Below, piece by piece: positions 7,947 to 16,560 of a stretch of DNA of 43,893 bases; within the stretch, counting starts at the first letter, position 1, and each line of letters begins with the position of its first letter. A program made the translations under genes and the position numbers. The DNA is from Limnohabitans sp. Rim8 (GTDB lineage Bacteria > Pseudomonadota > Gammaproteobacteria > Burkholderiales > Burkholderiaceae_C), in the NCBI RefSeq assembly GCF_945901735.1, contig NZ_CAMDLM010000031.1, forward strand, positions 1 to 43,893, read 5' to 3'. The notes under the pieces are model-generated. The model saw nothing but the letters and a program-made list of their open reading frames with translations, had not been told where the DNA came from and did no database searches.

Positions 7947-8618
7947 ATGACCCAAGACGAACTCAAAGCCCTTGTGGGCCATGCCGCCCTGAAATACGTT
8001 GTTCCCGGGGAGATCGTTGGCGTGGGCACCGGCTCCACGGTGAACAAATTCATCGACGCCCTGGCCACGATGAAAGACCAGATCCAGGGCGCGGTGTCCA
8101 GCTCCGAGGCTTCCACCGTGCGCCTGAAGGCCCTGGGCATCCCGGTGTTTGACAGCAACGACGTCGAACGCCTGTCGGTTTACATCGACGGCGCTGACGA
8201 GATCGACCACCAGGGCCACATGGTCAAAGGCGGTGGTGCGGCCTTGACCCGCGAAAAAATCGTGGCGGCCCAGTCCCAGCAGTTTGTCTGCATTGCCGAC
8301 GAGAGCAAGCTGGTCGACGCTTTGGGAGCGTTCCCATTGCCCGTTGAAGTGATCCCCATGGCGACTGCCCGCGTGATGCGCCAGTTTGCGGCCATGGGCG
8401 GCCATGCCGCTGTGCGCCTCAAAGACGGCCAGCCCTTGGTCACCGACAACGGGCAGCACATCATCGACGTGAAAGGTCTGAAGATCACCGACCCGGTGGC
8501 TTTCGAAACGCAAGTCAGTCAGTGGCCTGGCGTGGTCACGGTCGGTGTGTTTGCGCTGCAAAAAGCGCAGGTGTGCCTGTTGGGGACATCTTCCGGAGTG
8601 AAGACGCTGAGCTTTTAA
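7947..8618 (+). CDS. rpiA: Ribose-5-phosphate isomerase A
   Basis: 223-residue enzyme interconverting ribose-5-phosphate and ribulose-5-phosphate in the pentose phosphate pathway. Family motifs are present: [15 protein letters not shown] (phosphate loop), [15 protein letters not shown], the catalytic DGADEID, and [13 protein letters not shown]. The length fits RpiA. The start is ATG 7947 ([11 protein letters not shown]); the frame is open further upstream but overlaps the divergent pyrD promoter region. It converges with ribD, with a REP-like inverted pair between them. Confidence 0.95.
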   Translation: MTQDELKALVGHAALKYVVPGEIVGVGTGSTVNKFIDALATMKDQIQGAVSSSEASTVRLKALGIPVFDSNDVERLSVYIDGADEIDHQGHMVKGGGAALTREKIVAAQSQQFVCIADESKLVDALGAFPLPVEVIPMATARVMRQFAAMGGHAAVRLKDGQPLVTDNGQHIIDVKGLKITDPVAFETQVSQWPGVVTVGVFALQKAQVCLLGTSSGVKTLSF

Positions 8619-8642
8619 ACGGATTTGGGGCGGTGCCAGTGA

Positions 8643-8710
8643 TGTCGGCGCTGAAGCTGCCCACCTACGGGATCTAGGGTATTTGTAGGTCGGCGGCTTT
8701 AGCCCCGACA
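8643..8710. repeat. REP-like inverted pair between rpiA and ribD
   Basis: Two 27-bp arms, 8643-8669 and 8684-8710, are imperfect reverse complements (21-22 matches, ends GTAGGT and CCGACA shared) around a 14-nt loop. The right arm contains GGCGGCTTTAGCCCCGAC, a word that resembles dispersed palindromes I associate with this bacterial group. The pair lies between the converging 3' ends and may act as a two-way terminator; the right arm supplies the ribD stop codon. Confidence 0.7.
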
Positions 8711-9859
8711 TTGCGCGCTTTTGCGCAGCAGTAAGCGCAAATCCGGCCCCACGCTATCCACCGCATGAAAAGCCAGCTGCACAGCGCCACTCAGGGTGGT
8801 GAGCGCAGGCAAATTGGCCATCCCTTGGCCGGGCCCCAGCAGCTGTGGGGCCAGGTAGACCAAAAACTCGTCCACCAGCCCTTCGCGGATGAACGAGCCG
8901 TTGAGCTTGTGCCCGGCTTCCAGATGCAACTCGTTGATCTCGCGCCGGGCCAGGTCTCGCAACATCGCCGCCAGATCGACTTTGCCGCCGGGGCTGGGCA
9001 TGTCGATCACGTTGACGCCGCGTGCGCTCAGGGCGGTGCGTTTTTCTGCCAGCTCTGAGTTGGAAGGGTCAACTGCCGTGTAAACCCAGATTTGCCGAGC
9101 TTGATGGCCTGCGCCTTGCGTGTCCAGCAGTTGGGCGCTCAGCGGCATGTCCAGGCGGCTGTCCACCACCACCAAGTGCGGCTGGCGCGGAGTGTCCACG
9201 CCGCGCACATTGAGCAAAGGGTCGTCTTCGAGCACGGTGCCGATGCCGGTCAGGATGGCGCAGGCCCGGGCACGCCAGGCGTGGCCGTCGGCGCGGGCTT
9301 CGGGGCCGGTGATCCACCGGCTTTGGCCGTTTTGCAGGGCGGTTTGTCCGTCCAAAGAGGCGGCCACCTTCATGCGCACCCAGGGCAGGCCGCGTGCCAT
9401 CCGGCTGAAAAAACCGATGTTCAGCTCACGCGCCTGAACGGCGATGTCGTCCTGCGCGTCCAAGATGTCAGTCTGCACACCCGCTGCGGCCAGCCGCGCC
9501 ATGCCCTGGCCCGCCACTTGGGGGTTGGGATCGGTCAGGGCCGCCACCACCCGGCCGATACCCGCCGCAGCCAGCGCGTCGCAGCAAGGTCCAGTGCGGC
9601 CCTGGTGGGCGCAAGGCTCCAGCGTCACCCAAGCGGTGGCACCTTGGACGCTGTGCCCGCGTGCGGCGGCATCGCGCAGCGCCATGATTTCGGCATGAGG
9701 GCCACCTGCACGCTGGGTGTGGCCTTGGCCCAGTACCGTGCCGTCGGCGGCGGTGATCACACAACCGACACGCGGGTTGGGTGAAGTCAACCACAGGGCC
9801 TGGCGGGCCAGGTTCAGGGCCAAGTTCATGGCTTGGGGAGTCGGTTTCGAAAGGGTCAC
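8699..9859 (-). CDS. ribD: Riboflavin biosynthesis deaminase/reductase RibD
   Basis: 386-residue bifunctional enzyme performing steps two and three of riboflavin synthesis. The N-terminal deaminase domain has the zinc site HAE (His55/Glu57) and PCAHQGRTGPC (Cys83/Cys92). The C-terminal NADPH-dependent reductase domain includes GLPWVRMKVAASLDGQTAL, GIGTVLEDDPLLNVR and LHLEAGHKLNGSFI. The start chosen is GTG 9859, giving MTLSKPTPQAMNLAL; ATG 9829 is the alternative. The gene lies 22 bp downstream of the minor pilin pilV and may be carried on its transcript. Its last four codons and stop lie inside a REP-like arm. Confidence 0.93.
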   Translation of the reverse strand: MTLSKPTPQAMNLALNLARQALWLTSPNPRVGCVITAADGTVLGQGHTQRAGGPHAEIMALRDAAARGHSVQGATAWVTLEPCAHQGRTGPCCDALAAAGIGRVVAALTDPNPQVAGQGMARLAAAGVQTDILDAQDDIAVQARELNIGFFSRMARGLPWVRMKVAASLDGQTALQNGQSRWITGPEARADGHAWRARACAILTGIGTVLEDDPLLNVRGVDTPRQPHLVVVDSRLDMPLSAQLLDTQGAGHQARQIWVYTAVDPSNSELAEKRTALSARGVNVIDMPSPGGKVDLAAMLRDLARREINELHLEAGHKLNGSFIREGLVDEFLVYLAPQLLGPGQGMANLPALTTLSGAVQLAFHAVDSVGPDLRLLLRKSAQCRG

Positions 9860-9881
9860 GGCGAAAGACGGGTGCAGCAAA

Positions 9882-10382
9882 TCATGGCAAGGATACGCCA
9901 AGCCAAGCGGGCACCGCATCGCGGCTGCTGTGCAGGGTGAGTTCGCCCATGCGCGGCTGGGCCTGACTGGGCGAGTCCCCACCAAAGCCGCCACCCGTCA
10001 GCCGCATTGCCGGTCCCACGGTGGGCCACTGCACGCGCACCTGCAGATCCTCCAAGGCCAAACCGGGGCGCGTTTGCACCTGGCTTTGCAGGTGGTAGGT
10101 CGTGCCTTGCACCGTGGTGGAGGCTTGCAAGGCGCAGCCTGTGCGGCCCGACTGGTGGCAGTCCATGGCATCCAGGGCCAGAGCGATGGCCAAGGTGTGT
10201 TGGCGGGTGTCGCTGGCCGTGAGCAGGGTGTGCAGGGTCAGGCGCGTGGCAGCGGCCAGCCCAATGCCCAGCACCGCCGAGGCCACCAGCGCCTCGATCA
10301 ATGCCATGCCTTGCGCTGTGGCTCTTGAATGGCTGTGGGGTGGCCCGTTTGGAGGGGGGCGTTGGCAGGGTGGGGTTTTCAC
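9882..10382 (-). CDS. pilV: Type IV pilus minor pilin PilV
   Basis: 166-residue prepilin-like protein. The processing site reads TAQG followed by MALIEALVASAVLGIGLA: Gly before the cut, Glu at +5, then the hydrophobic helix. The body (LALDAMDCHQSGRTGCAL) has the Cys pair common in PilV. The start is GTG 10382, which overlaps the pilX stop in GTGA, giving a 26-residue leader that is long for the class. Minor pilins prime type IVa pilus assembly and can act in adhesion or DNA uptake. Last gene of the pilin operon, followed by ribD. Confidence 0.8.
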   Translation of the reverse strand: MKTPPCQRPPPNGPPHSHSRATAQGMALIEALVASAVLGIGLAAATRLTLHTLLTASDTRQHTLAIALALDAMDCHQSGRTGCALQASTTVQGTTYHLQSQVQTRPGLALEDLQVRVQWPTVGPAMRLTGGGFGGDSPSQAQPRMGELTLHSSRDAVPAWLGVSLP

Positions 10383-11503
10383 GTGCCACCCTCGCGCCAG
10401 CTGCCAGGCACACGCTGCACCTGTCGTGCGTCTATGCCGGGGGGCCAGGGCAGTCGGTGAGGGCTTGCGGTGAGTTCGCGGGCCTCGATGCGGCTGCCGC
10501 TTTGCAGCTCGGGCAAGCCCGACTCGACCACCAGTTGTCCTTGGATGTGACCGGCGTGCCAGGCCCGGGCCTTGTCGTCCTGACATTGGGTTTGCAGGAC
10601 CACGGTGCCCACCACACGCACACCCGGGGCGAGGGACGGGCAACGTTGGGCACAGGCCTGACCCGAAAACACCAGCAGCACCGGGGCCTCTGGGGTGCCC
10701 AGGCTTTGGCTCCAGGTGGTGGAGCTGTCCACCCAGTAGACGCTGCGTGCGGGTTGGCTCAAGGCGTGCAGGCCATGGCTTGCCTGTGCCTCAGACCAAG
10801 CGCTGATTTGTTCGGGGGTGATGTCGCCCAGCACGCTGACCCAGGCGGAGGCGGTGCAGGCGGTGCTGCTATTACTGGTGCTGCTGCTGGGGCAAACGCT
10901 GGCCGCCATGTGGGGGGTCGCCACTTGTGTCGCACCCTTTGCTGCAGAAGCGCAGCCTTGGAGCACCACCGCCGCCGTGATGGGCTGGGGTGGGGCCGGT
11001 GCCACGGCAGGTATGAAAATCTGAGCCTGGACGCGTGCTTGGCTTGTGCCCTCGTTCAGTTTGGCGCTGGCCAGCAATTGGACCACATGGGGCGAGCTGA
11101 TCAGGTCGCGCACGGCCAACACCTGCGCTTGGGCATCGGGCAAGCTCGGGTGTGCAGGCGGCTGCAGGGTGGCGCACTGCCAGCGCGGCCCGTTGTAGGC
11201 CGCAGGGCAGGGCGAGCGGGTCGGGCCAGCGCCCCAGACGGGGGGCGTCGGGTGGGTCGCGTATTGCCGCTGTAACTCGGCCCGTGCCCAGGCCAAGGCC
11301 GCTTCGGCTGCCAGCCGCGCCTGCGCGGCCTGGCTTTGGTTGTGACTGGCCAGCCGGTCCATCAGCACGCTGCGGGCGCTGTAAAAACTGGCCAGACTGG
11401 CCAGCAGCCCCAAGCTGATCGCCACCAGCAAGCTGATGGCACCGCCTTGATCCTTGGGCATCGACGGGCTGCTTGGGGTGCGCAGTTGGCTTTGCTGTAT
11501 CAC
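10379..11503 (-). CDS. pilX: PilX-like pilus assembly protein
   Basis: 374-residue protein with an N-terminal membrane helix (GGAISLLVAISLGLLASLAS) preceded by a short charged leader (PSMPKDQ), the layout of PilX N-terminal family members. These lack the Glu5-type pilin signature but are co-assembled with PilV and PilW. The helix continues into an Ala-rich coiled segment (AAQARLAAEAALAWARAELQ). Several Cys pairs lie in the long periplasmic part. The start is GTG 11503, overlapping the pilW stop as GTGA. It is longer than usual PilX proteins (about 200 residues); the extra C-terminal part is unassigned. Confidence 0.7.
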   Translation of the reverse strand: MIQQSQLRTPSSPSMPKDQGGAISLLVAISLGLLASLASFYSARSVLMDRLASHNQSQAAQARLAAEAALAWARAELQRQYATHPTPPVWGAGPTRSPCPAAYNGPRWQCATLQPPAHPSLPDAQAQVLAVRDLISSPHVVQLLASAKLNEGTSQARVQAQIFIPAVAPAPPQPITAAVVLQGCASAAKGATQVATPHMAASVCPSSSTSNSSTACTASAWVSVLGDITPEQISAWSEAQASHGLHALSQPARSVYWVDSSTTWSQSLGTPEAPVLLVFSGQACAQRCPSLAPGVRVVGTVVLQTQCQDDKARAWHAGHIQGQLVVESGLPELQSGSRIEARELTASPHRLPWPPGIDARQVQRVPGSWREGGT

Positions 11504-12156
11504 GGGGCGGCTCCACAAACGGCAGGCCAAGGCGAGGCGGGCACGTCGTTGCGCAGCGACACAGTTTGCGACAGACTCAAAGTGCGTGTGGCGTCGCGCG
11601 GCCACTGTGCACTCAGCTGCACCGTGACCCAACGCGCCACCCAGCGCCCGCGTTTTTCGCAGTGCACCTGCCAAGCTAAGCTGGTCATTTTCAGGCTGCC
11701 TGCGTCCGTCAAATCGGTCCAGACTTCGGGTACGCAGGCCGTGCGGATCTGCAGCTCATGGTTCTTCACTCGAAAGCCTGAACATTCGTTGTTGTCCAAC
11801 AGCCCGTTGAGGTTGCGGTCCTGACCAAAGCTGATGCGCTGACCTTGCACCAGCAAGTCGGCTTGGCCGGTGCAAAAAGCGTCTGCGCAATCGGCTTGGA
11901 CACGCCCACGCCAAGCTTGTCCAAGCGATTGCGCTTGGCGCAACTCCCGGGTGAGGGTGTCCAGCGCCGATCGCAGGTCGTGGTGCACATGGCTGTCTTG
12001 CAAGGCCAGTCGATGCGCTTGCAGGTACTTCGCCAACATCTGGCTGCCTGCGGCGAGCACGACCAATCCCACGCTCAGACCCACCAACAAGCCCACCAGG
12101 GTTTCGCCTTGTTGCGCGCTGGTTGCGAAGGTGTTCGCGCTGCACCGTGTTGGCAT
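11500..12156 (-). CDS. pilW: Type IV pilus minor pilin PilW
   Basis: 218-residue prepilin. The cleavage site is TSAQQG followed by ETLVGLLVGLSVGLVVLA, with the helix reading on to KYLQAHRLALQDSH. The segment DLRSALDTLTRELRQAQSLG and the later Asp/Asn-rich GQDRNLNGLLDNNECSGF are typical of PilW. The start is ATG 12156, 8 bp after the pilE-like stop; the frame extends 14 codons upstream but would overlap the preceding gene. It is translationally coupled to pilX by a GTGA overlap. Confidence 0.8.
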   Translation of the reverse strand: MPTRCSANTFATSAQQGETLVGLLVGLSVGLVVLAAGSQMLAKYLQAHRLALQDSHVHHDLRSALDTLTRELRQAQSLGQAWRGRVQADCADAFCTGQADLLVQGQRISFGQDRNLNGLLDNNECSGFRVKNHELQIRTACVPEVWTDLTDAGSLKMTSLAWQVHCEKRGRWVARWVTVQLSAQWPRDATRTLSLSQTVSLRNDVPASPWPAVCGAAP

Positions 12157-12163
12157 GATCAAC

Positions 12164-12625
12164 TCATTGCCGCCAGCAGCGACCTGGATCGCCCGCAAGA
12201 TCGGTTCCGCTGCTGAGCACCACGGTGGCCAAGTGCCGCAGTTGCAGGCGCATGGGGGCGCAGGCGCTGTCGCGCGCTTGCGCTCCGGTGGGTGTGGCGA
12301 TCAAGGTGTAACCCTCGCTGTTGGCGTCTTCGATCGCGACGCGGTAATGACCGCCAGGGGACAAGTCGCTGGCCCAACCCAAGTTGGCCAAATCGCTGGC
12401 ATGGCTGCTTTGGGAGCCACGCCAGCGGGCTTGGGTCAGTTGCAGTTGCTGCAAGGCGCTTTGTGCATCGCTGCGCCGGGCCTGGCGCTGCTGCCCCTGA
12501 AACGCGGGCAAGGCCACGGCCGCCAGAACGGCCACCAAGGCCAGGCTGACCAGCAGTTCACTCAAGGTCCAGCCCGAGGACTGGGCGGCAGCACCCGTGG
12601 TTGGGCGGCTTGCGGGCGTCTTCAT
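12164..12625 (-). CDS. PilE-like type IV minor pilin
   Basis: 153-residue prepilin: a basic leader, then SSG followed by WTLSELLVSLALVAVLAAVA and ALPAFQGQQRQARRSDAQSA, the pilin N-terminal helix continuing into a small globular domain with Cys residues near the end (DSACAPM, PGRCWRQ) that can form the D-region loop. Trp at +1 of the mature protein instead of Phe or Met is unusual. A good AGGAG precedes the ATG at 12625. First gene of the leftward minor-pilin operon, divergent from fimT with 126 bp between; that gap must hold both promoters. Confidence 0.8.
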   Translation of the reverse strand: MKTPASRPTTGAAAQSSGWTLSELLVSLALVAVLAAVALPAFQGQQRQARRSDAQSALQQLQLTQARWRGSQSSHASDLANLGWASDLSPGGHYRVAIEDANSEGYTLIATPTGAQARDSACAPMRLQLRHLATVVLSSGTDLAGDPGRCWRQ

Positions 12626-12751
12626 GTCCCTCTCCTGTTAGAAGATTGATATTGTGAATACTTAATAATGACTTGTACAGCCGAAACGAACGGGTGTTTG
12701 GGCAAGACCAAGCGGCTGCAGGTTTTCACGGATCAAACAGGAGGGCAGGTC

Positions 12752-13303
12752 ATGCGCAACCGGGGATTTACGTTGATCGAAGCGCTGGTGGTGCTGGCCC
12801 TGCTGGCGGTGCTGCTGTCATTGGCGGCCCCTGGCCTTCAAGGCTTGCGGCAAAAGCACCAGATGCAAAGCCATGCGGAGCAATTGCAGGCCAGCTTGCT
12901 GCTGGCGCGTTCTGAGGCCATGCGGCGCCAGCAGCGGGTGACCCTGTGTGTGCGTGCGTCCGCAGTTGGTGCGGGAGAGGACTGCGCGCTGGCCGGATCT
13001 TGGTCGCAAGGCTGGGTGGTGTTTGTCGACGGCAACGACAGCGGTCGTCGCGAGGCGGCTGAGACCGTCTTGCAGTTGAAAGAGGCGTTGCCTGGCTTTT
13101 TGACGCTGCAAGGCAATGCCACGGTAGACCGCTACATCTCTTACGGCCCGCAAGGTCGCAGCCAAAGCACATCGGGTGCTTTTCAGGCGGGCACCGTGAC
13201 CCTGTGTGGGGCAGAGCAAGCCCATGTTTGGCGGGTGGTGGTCAACGCGGTGGGCAAGCCCCGACTGGAAAAAGCCGATCGCGAGGAAGGTGCGAATTGC
13301 TGA
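12752..13303 (+). CDS. fimT: FimT/GspH-type pseudopilin
   Basis: 183-residue prepilin with a textbook signal, MRNRG followed by FTLIEALVVLALLAVLLSLA, then the GspH/FimT pattern RSEAMRRQQRVTLCVR, GSWSQGWVVFVDGN and the C-terminal CGAEQAHVWRVVVN with PRLEK. FimT minor pilins belong to type IVa pili and in some species bind DNA during uptake. The start ATG 12752 follows a strong AGGAGGG; the frame is open 28 codons upstream without homology. Divergent from the other minor pilin genes; its 3' end converges with nrdR 102 bp away. Confidence 0.88.
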   Translation: MRNRGFTLIEALVVLALLAVLLSLAAPGLQGLRQKHQMQSHAEQLQASLLLARSEAMRRQQRVTLCVRASAVGAGEDCALAGSWSQGWVVFVDGNDSGRREAAETVLQLKEALPGFLTLQGNATVDRYISYGPQGRSQSTSGAFQAGTVTLCGAEQAHVWRVVVNAVGKPRLEKADREEGANC

Positions 13304-13405
13304 GGGCAGTGCAAAGGCTTAGAACCAGGGCTTGAAAGCATGGCTCACGCCCAAGTGCAGGGCAATTTTTGAACCTGCGCACCAGCGCTGGCGTGGGGCG
13401 GTTTG

Positions 13406-13855
13406 TTAACGCTGCACTTCGTCGACCAGCGTCTTGAACGCGTCGATGTCTTCAAAGTTGCGGTACACGCTGGCAAAGCGCACATAGGCCACTTTGTCGA
13501 GTTTTTTCAACTCGCGCATGACCAGCTCACCAATGCGGTTTGAGGCCACTTCGCGAATGCCCAAGTTGAGAAGCTTTTCTTCGATCCGCTCGATGGCTCC
13601 GTCGACCTGTTCGGTGCTGACGGGCCGTTTGCGCAAAGCCAAGTTGAGGCTGGCGCGCAGTTTTTCGCGTTGGTAATCGATGCGCCTGCCGTCTTTCTTG
13701 ACGATGGCCGGAAAGTTGACCTCCGGTTTTTCGTAAGTGGTGAAGCGTTTTTCACACGCGCCACATTGGCGGCGACGCCGAATGAAATCCCCGTCTTCGG
13801 CCAAACGGGTCTCCACCACTTGGGTTTCAAGGTGGCTGCAAAACGGGCATTTCAT
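13406..13855 (-). CDS. nrdR: Transcriptional repressor NrdR
   Basis: 149-residue zinc-ribbon/ATP-cone regulator that represses ribonucleotide reductase genes when dATP is high. It has MKCPFCSH with the second pair QCGACEKRF (four zinc-binding Cys), the FTTYEKPE region, and an ATP-cone from about residue 49 ([15 protein letters not shown] to [14 protein letters not shown]). Full length for the family. It lies 12 bp downstream of glyA on the same strand, a common pairing in betaproteobacteria. Confidence 0.96.
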   Translation of the reverse strand: MKCPFCSHLETQVVETRLAEDGDFIRRRRQCGACEKRFTTYEKPEVNFPAIVKKDGRRIDYQREKLRASLNLALRKRPVSTEQVDGAIERIEEKLLNLGIREVASNRIGELVMRELKKLDKVAYVRFASVYRNFEDIDAFKTLVDEVQR

Positions 13856-13867
13856 CGCGTGGGCCGA

Positions 13868-15112
13868 TCAGCCGTAGACCGGGAAGCGGCTGGTCAGCGC
13901 GTGCACCTTGGCACGCACAGCGGCCAAGTTGGCTTCGTCGAGCGGGTTGTCCAGCACGTCGGCAATCAAGTGAGCGGTGGCGCGGGCTTCTTCGTCCTTG
14001 AAGCCGCGGGTGGTCATGGCCGGGGTGCCGATGCGCACGCCGCTGGTAACAAACGGTTTTTCAGGGTCGTTGGGGATGGCGTTCTTGTTGATGGTCATGT
14101 GCGCGCTGCCCAATGCGGCTTCGGCCATTTTGCCGGTGATGCCTTTGGCGCGCAGGTCCACCAGCATGACGTGGCTCTGGGTGCCACCACTGACGATGCG
14201 AAGGCCGCGTTGGGTCAAGGTGTCGGCGATGATTTGCGCGTTCTTGATCACTTGGGCTTGGTAGGCCTTGAACTCAGGTGCCAGGGCTTCCTTGAAGGCC
14301 ACGGCCTTGGCTGCGATCACATGCATCAGCGGGCCGCCTTGCAGGCCAGGGAAGATGGCGCTGTTGATGGCTTTTTCGTGCTCGGCCTTCATCAAGATGA
14401 TGCCGCCGCGCGGGCCGCGCAAGCTCTTGTGGGTGGTCGAGGTGACCACGTCGGCGTGCGGCACGGGGTTGGGGTAAACGCCTGCGGCGATCAGACCGGC
14501 GTAATGGGCCATGTCGACCAAAAAGATGGCGCCAACTTCTTTGGCCACCTTGGCAAAGCGGGCCCAGTCGATGTGCAGGCTGTAGGCCGAAGCCCCCGCG
14601 ATGATCAGCTTGGGTTTGGTTTCGCGCGCCTTGGCTTCCATGGCCTCGTAGTCGATGGCTTCGTTGGCGTCCAGGCCGTAGGAGACGACGTTGAACCATT
14701 TGCCCGACATGTTCAGCGGCATGCCGTGCGTCAGGTGACCGCCTTCGGCCAGGCTCATGCCCATGATGGTGTCGCCGGGCTTGAGGAAGGCCAAGAACAC
14801 GGCCTCGTTGGCCGACGCGCCGCAGTGCGGCTGCACGTTGGCGGCTTCGGCACCAAAAATTTGTTTGATGCGGTCAATGGCCAACTGCTCGGCCACGTCC
14901 ACATGCTCGCAACCACCGTAGTAGCGCTTGCCCGGGTAGCCTTCGGCGTATTTGTTGGTGAGTTGGCTGCCTTGTGCGGCCATGACGGCGGGCGAGGCGT
15001 AGTTTTCGCTTGCGATCAGCTCAATGTGGTGCTCTTGGCGGGCGTTTTCGGCATGGATGGCGGCGAAAATTTCGGGGTCTGTTTGTTCAATCAGGTGGTT
15101 GCGGTGGTACAT
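13868..15112 (-). CDS. glyA: Serine hydroxymethyltransferase
   Basis: 414-residue PLP enzyme converting serine and tetrahydrofolate to glycine and methylene-tetrahydrofolate, the main one-carbon source. Motifs: [31 protein letters not shown], the PLP lysine in [14 protein letters not shown], and [17 protein letters not shown]. The start is ATG 15112 ([12 protein letters not shown]) with AAAGGA upstream; the open frame beyond it lacks homology. Followed closely by nrdR. The 256 bp upstream (15113-15368) contain no gene or riboswitch I can recognise. Confidence 0.96.
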   Translation of the reverse strand: MYHRNHLIEQTDPEIFAAIHAENARQEHHIELIASENYASPAVMAAQGSQLTNKYAEGYPGKRYYGGCEHVDVAEQLAIDRIKQIFGAEAANVQPHCGASANEAVFLAFLKPGDTIMGMSLAEGGHLTHGMPLNMSGKWFNVVSYGLDANEAIDYEAMEAKARETKPKLIIAGASAYSLHIDWARFAKVAKEVGAIFLVDMAHYAGLIAAGVYPNPVPHADVVTSTTHKSLRGPRGGIILMKAEHEKAINSAIFPGLQGGPLMHVIAAKAVAFKEALAPEFKAYQAQVIKNAQIIADTLTQRGLRIVSGGTQSHVMLVDLRAKGITGKMAEAALGSAHMTINKNAIPNDPEKPFVTSGVRIGTPAMTTRGFKDEEARATAHLIADVLDNPLDEANLAAVRAKVHALTSRFPVYG

Positions 15113-15368
15113 GGCAGTCCTTTGGATGGCGGTGACCTTGACCCGAACCGGCGGTTCATTGACAAGGGCTGCCCAGGCGAACGGCTTAAAACCTGGCCCG
15201 CCATGCAAGATAAGCGGTCAGGCTGTGCGCTTCCCAGTGGTTCGGCAGCGACTTGGGTCACCACGCTCCACGTCAGAGTGCCCTGTTTTGCAGTCAAAAC
15301 AAGCTCCTATCGCCAGTTGCGCACCCAGTAAGTGTAGCCCAGCCTGTTGCGCAGTCCGGGCCATGCAA

Positions 15369-16160
15369 TCACAGTTGGGCTTGCGGGAATTTGGGCAAGC
15401 CCCCGTTGTTTTTGTTGGACAAGGCGGTTTTTTGGCCCTTGCTGATGTTGTCGAGCAACTTTTGCTCGGCCAGCACACGGTCCACATACTGGTCGTTGTT
15501 GCCTTGTCCGGAAGCAAGTGCATATTGGCGCAGCGCAGCTTCGAGCGTCCCTGTATCGTGGATCAAGCCCTGCAGCAGGCGTGTGCCTACCCGAAGATTG
15601 GTCAGTGGGTCAAAGGCAGCCAGGCGGCCGCCAAAAGATGACAGTGCGCTGCTGTGGACTTCTGGTTCAATTTTCATCAGACCCAAGCCCCCTTGGTTGC
15701 CAGAGGCAAAAGGATTGAAGCGGGACTCGATGGCCATCACGGCCAGGATCAAGGTGGGGGCGATCTGGCTGCGCTCACCCAAAGACCAGGCTTCCGAAAC
15801 CAAGGCCGCCAAGGGCTCTTGAGAGACTTTGTATTTGCTGCTGAGCCAACGGGTCACAGCCACTTGATCGCTGCTCAGGTCCTGCATTGGCGCGGCGGTT
15901 GATCGGGCTGCTGCTGTGGGCGTTGGCGATTCCACAATTGCAGTTTGCTCCACTTGGCGCAGCTCGAGCCAGCCCATCAGTGTTTCGCTGGCCTGCTGTT
16001 GCAAACCGGGGCGTGCCAAAAGTGTCAACGCTATACACACCACGGCCAAGCCAATCACAGCCAGACTGTGCCGGGTGATTTCCACGAAGCCTTCTCGCAC
16101 ATCGAAGGCCACAGTCGACATGGCCTGTTTGAGGTGGGGCCAAGACAAAGTCGGTGTCAT
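15369..16160 (-). CDS. Membrane-anchored lytic transglycosylase
   Basis: About 263 residues. One N-terminal membrane helix (SLAVIGLAVVCIALTLLA, about residues 32-50) anchors a periplasmic SLT-type domain. The catalytic Glu is in LAVMAIESRFNPFA, followed by the family's GGLGLMKIEPEVH, LTNLRVGTRLL and the ALRQYALASGQGN stretch. Such enzymes cleave peptidoglycan between MurNAc and GlcNAc. GGLGLMKIEPE stands where most members have GxMGLMQIMP, a divergent version of that motif. The start taken is ATG 16160 with AGAGAAA upstream; ATG 16193 is also possible. A good promoter lies at 16315-16342. Confidence 0.82.
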   Translation of the reverse strand: MTPTLSWPHLKQAMSTVAFDVREGFVEITRHSLAVIGLAVVCIALTLLARPGLQQQASETLMGWLELRQVEQTAIVESPTPTAAARSTAAPMQDLSSDQVAVTRWLSSKYKVSQEPLAALVSEAWSLGERSQIAPTLILAVMAIESRFNPFASGNQGGLGLMKIEPEVHSSALSSFGGRLAAFDPLTNLRVGTRLLQGLIHDTGTLEAALRQYALASGQGNNDQYVDRVLAEQKLLDNISKGQKTALSNKNNGGLPKFPQAQL

Positions 16161-16314
16161 CGCACTTTCTCTCATTGCAAGAACCGGTAGCATGTGCCAG
16201 AGGCTCTTGAAGGTTTGGGGTAGGCAAGCCGCAAGATGCGACCAGCACTTTTGCGGGTTGAGCCGGTGACGGCAGTGGTGTCGGGTTATCCCTGATGGTC
16301 AGCAAGTGGGGCGA

Positions 16315-16342
16315 ATTTTAGGAATTTTTCATAACCGGTCAA
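16315..16342 (-). promoter_or_regulatory. Sigma70-type promoter for the lytic transglycosylase
   Basis: On the minus strand TTGACC (16337-16342), a 16-bp spacer and TAAAAT (16315-16320). It would start a transcript near 16308 with a leader of about 150 nt. The rest of the 400-bp gap up to 16560 is AT-rich around 16340-16385, with a lone TATAAT on the plus strand at 16372, and otherwise shows nothing I can name. Confidence 0.55.
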
Positions 16343-16560
16343 GTATATAAAACATTAAAAACATTTAAAAATATAATAAAACAATCTTCTGTGTCTGTAA
16401 TTCATCAGAGATTTCGTCCGAAAACAGGCCAACAGGCAGTCCAGCCCAAATAACAGCGAAAATAGCAACTTCACGCCTGCGTGGCGCACTTGTCGATTCA
16501 AGTGCCGCCGTTTCTGCCTGTATGCCCATTTGGCAACACCGTGCTTTTAAAGTTTTAACT

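Noticed and set aside
13382..13391. Perfect palindrome CCAGCGCTGG between fimT and nrdR as terminator
   Set aside because: It has no loop and no T-tract on either strand.
13670..15331. A 553-codon open frame on the plus strand across nrdR and glyA
   Set aside because: It is the mirror of two certain genes in GC-rich codon use and has no family motifs.
16372..16377. TATAAT as promoter of the DUF349 gene
   Set aside because: No acceptable -35 at 16-18 bp, in a stretch so AT-rich that the hexamer is expected by chance.
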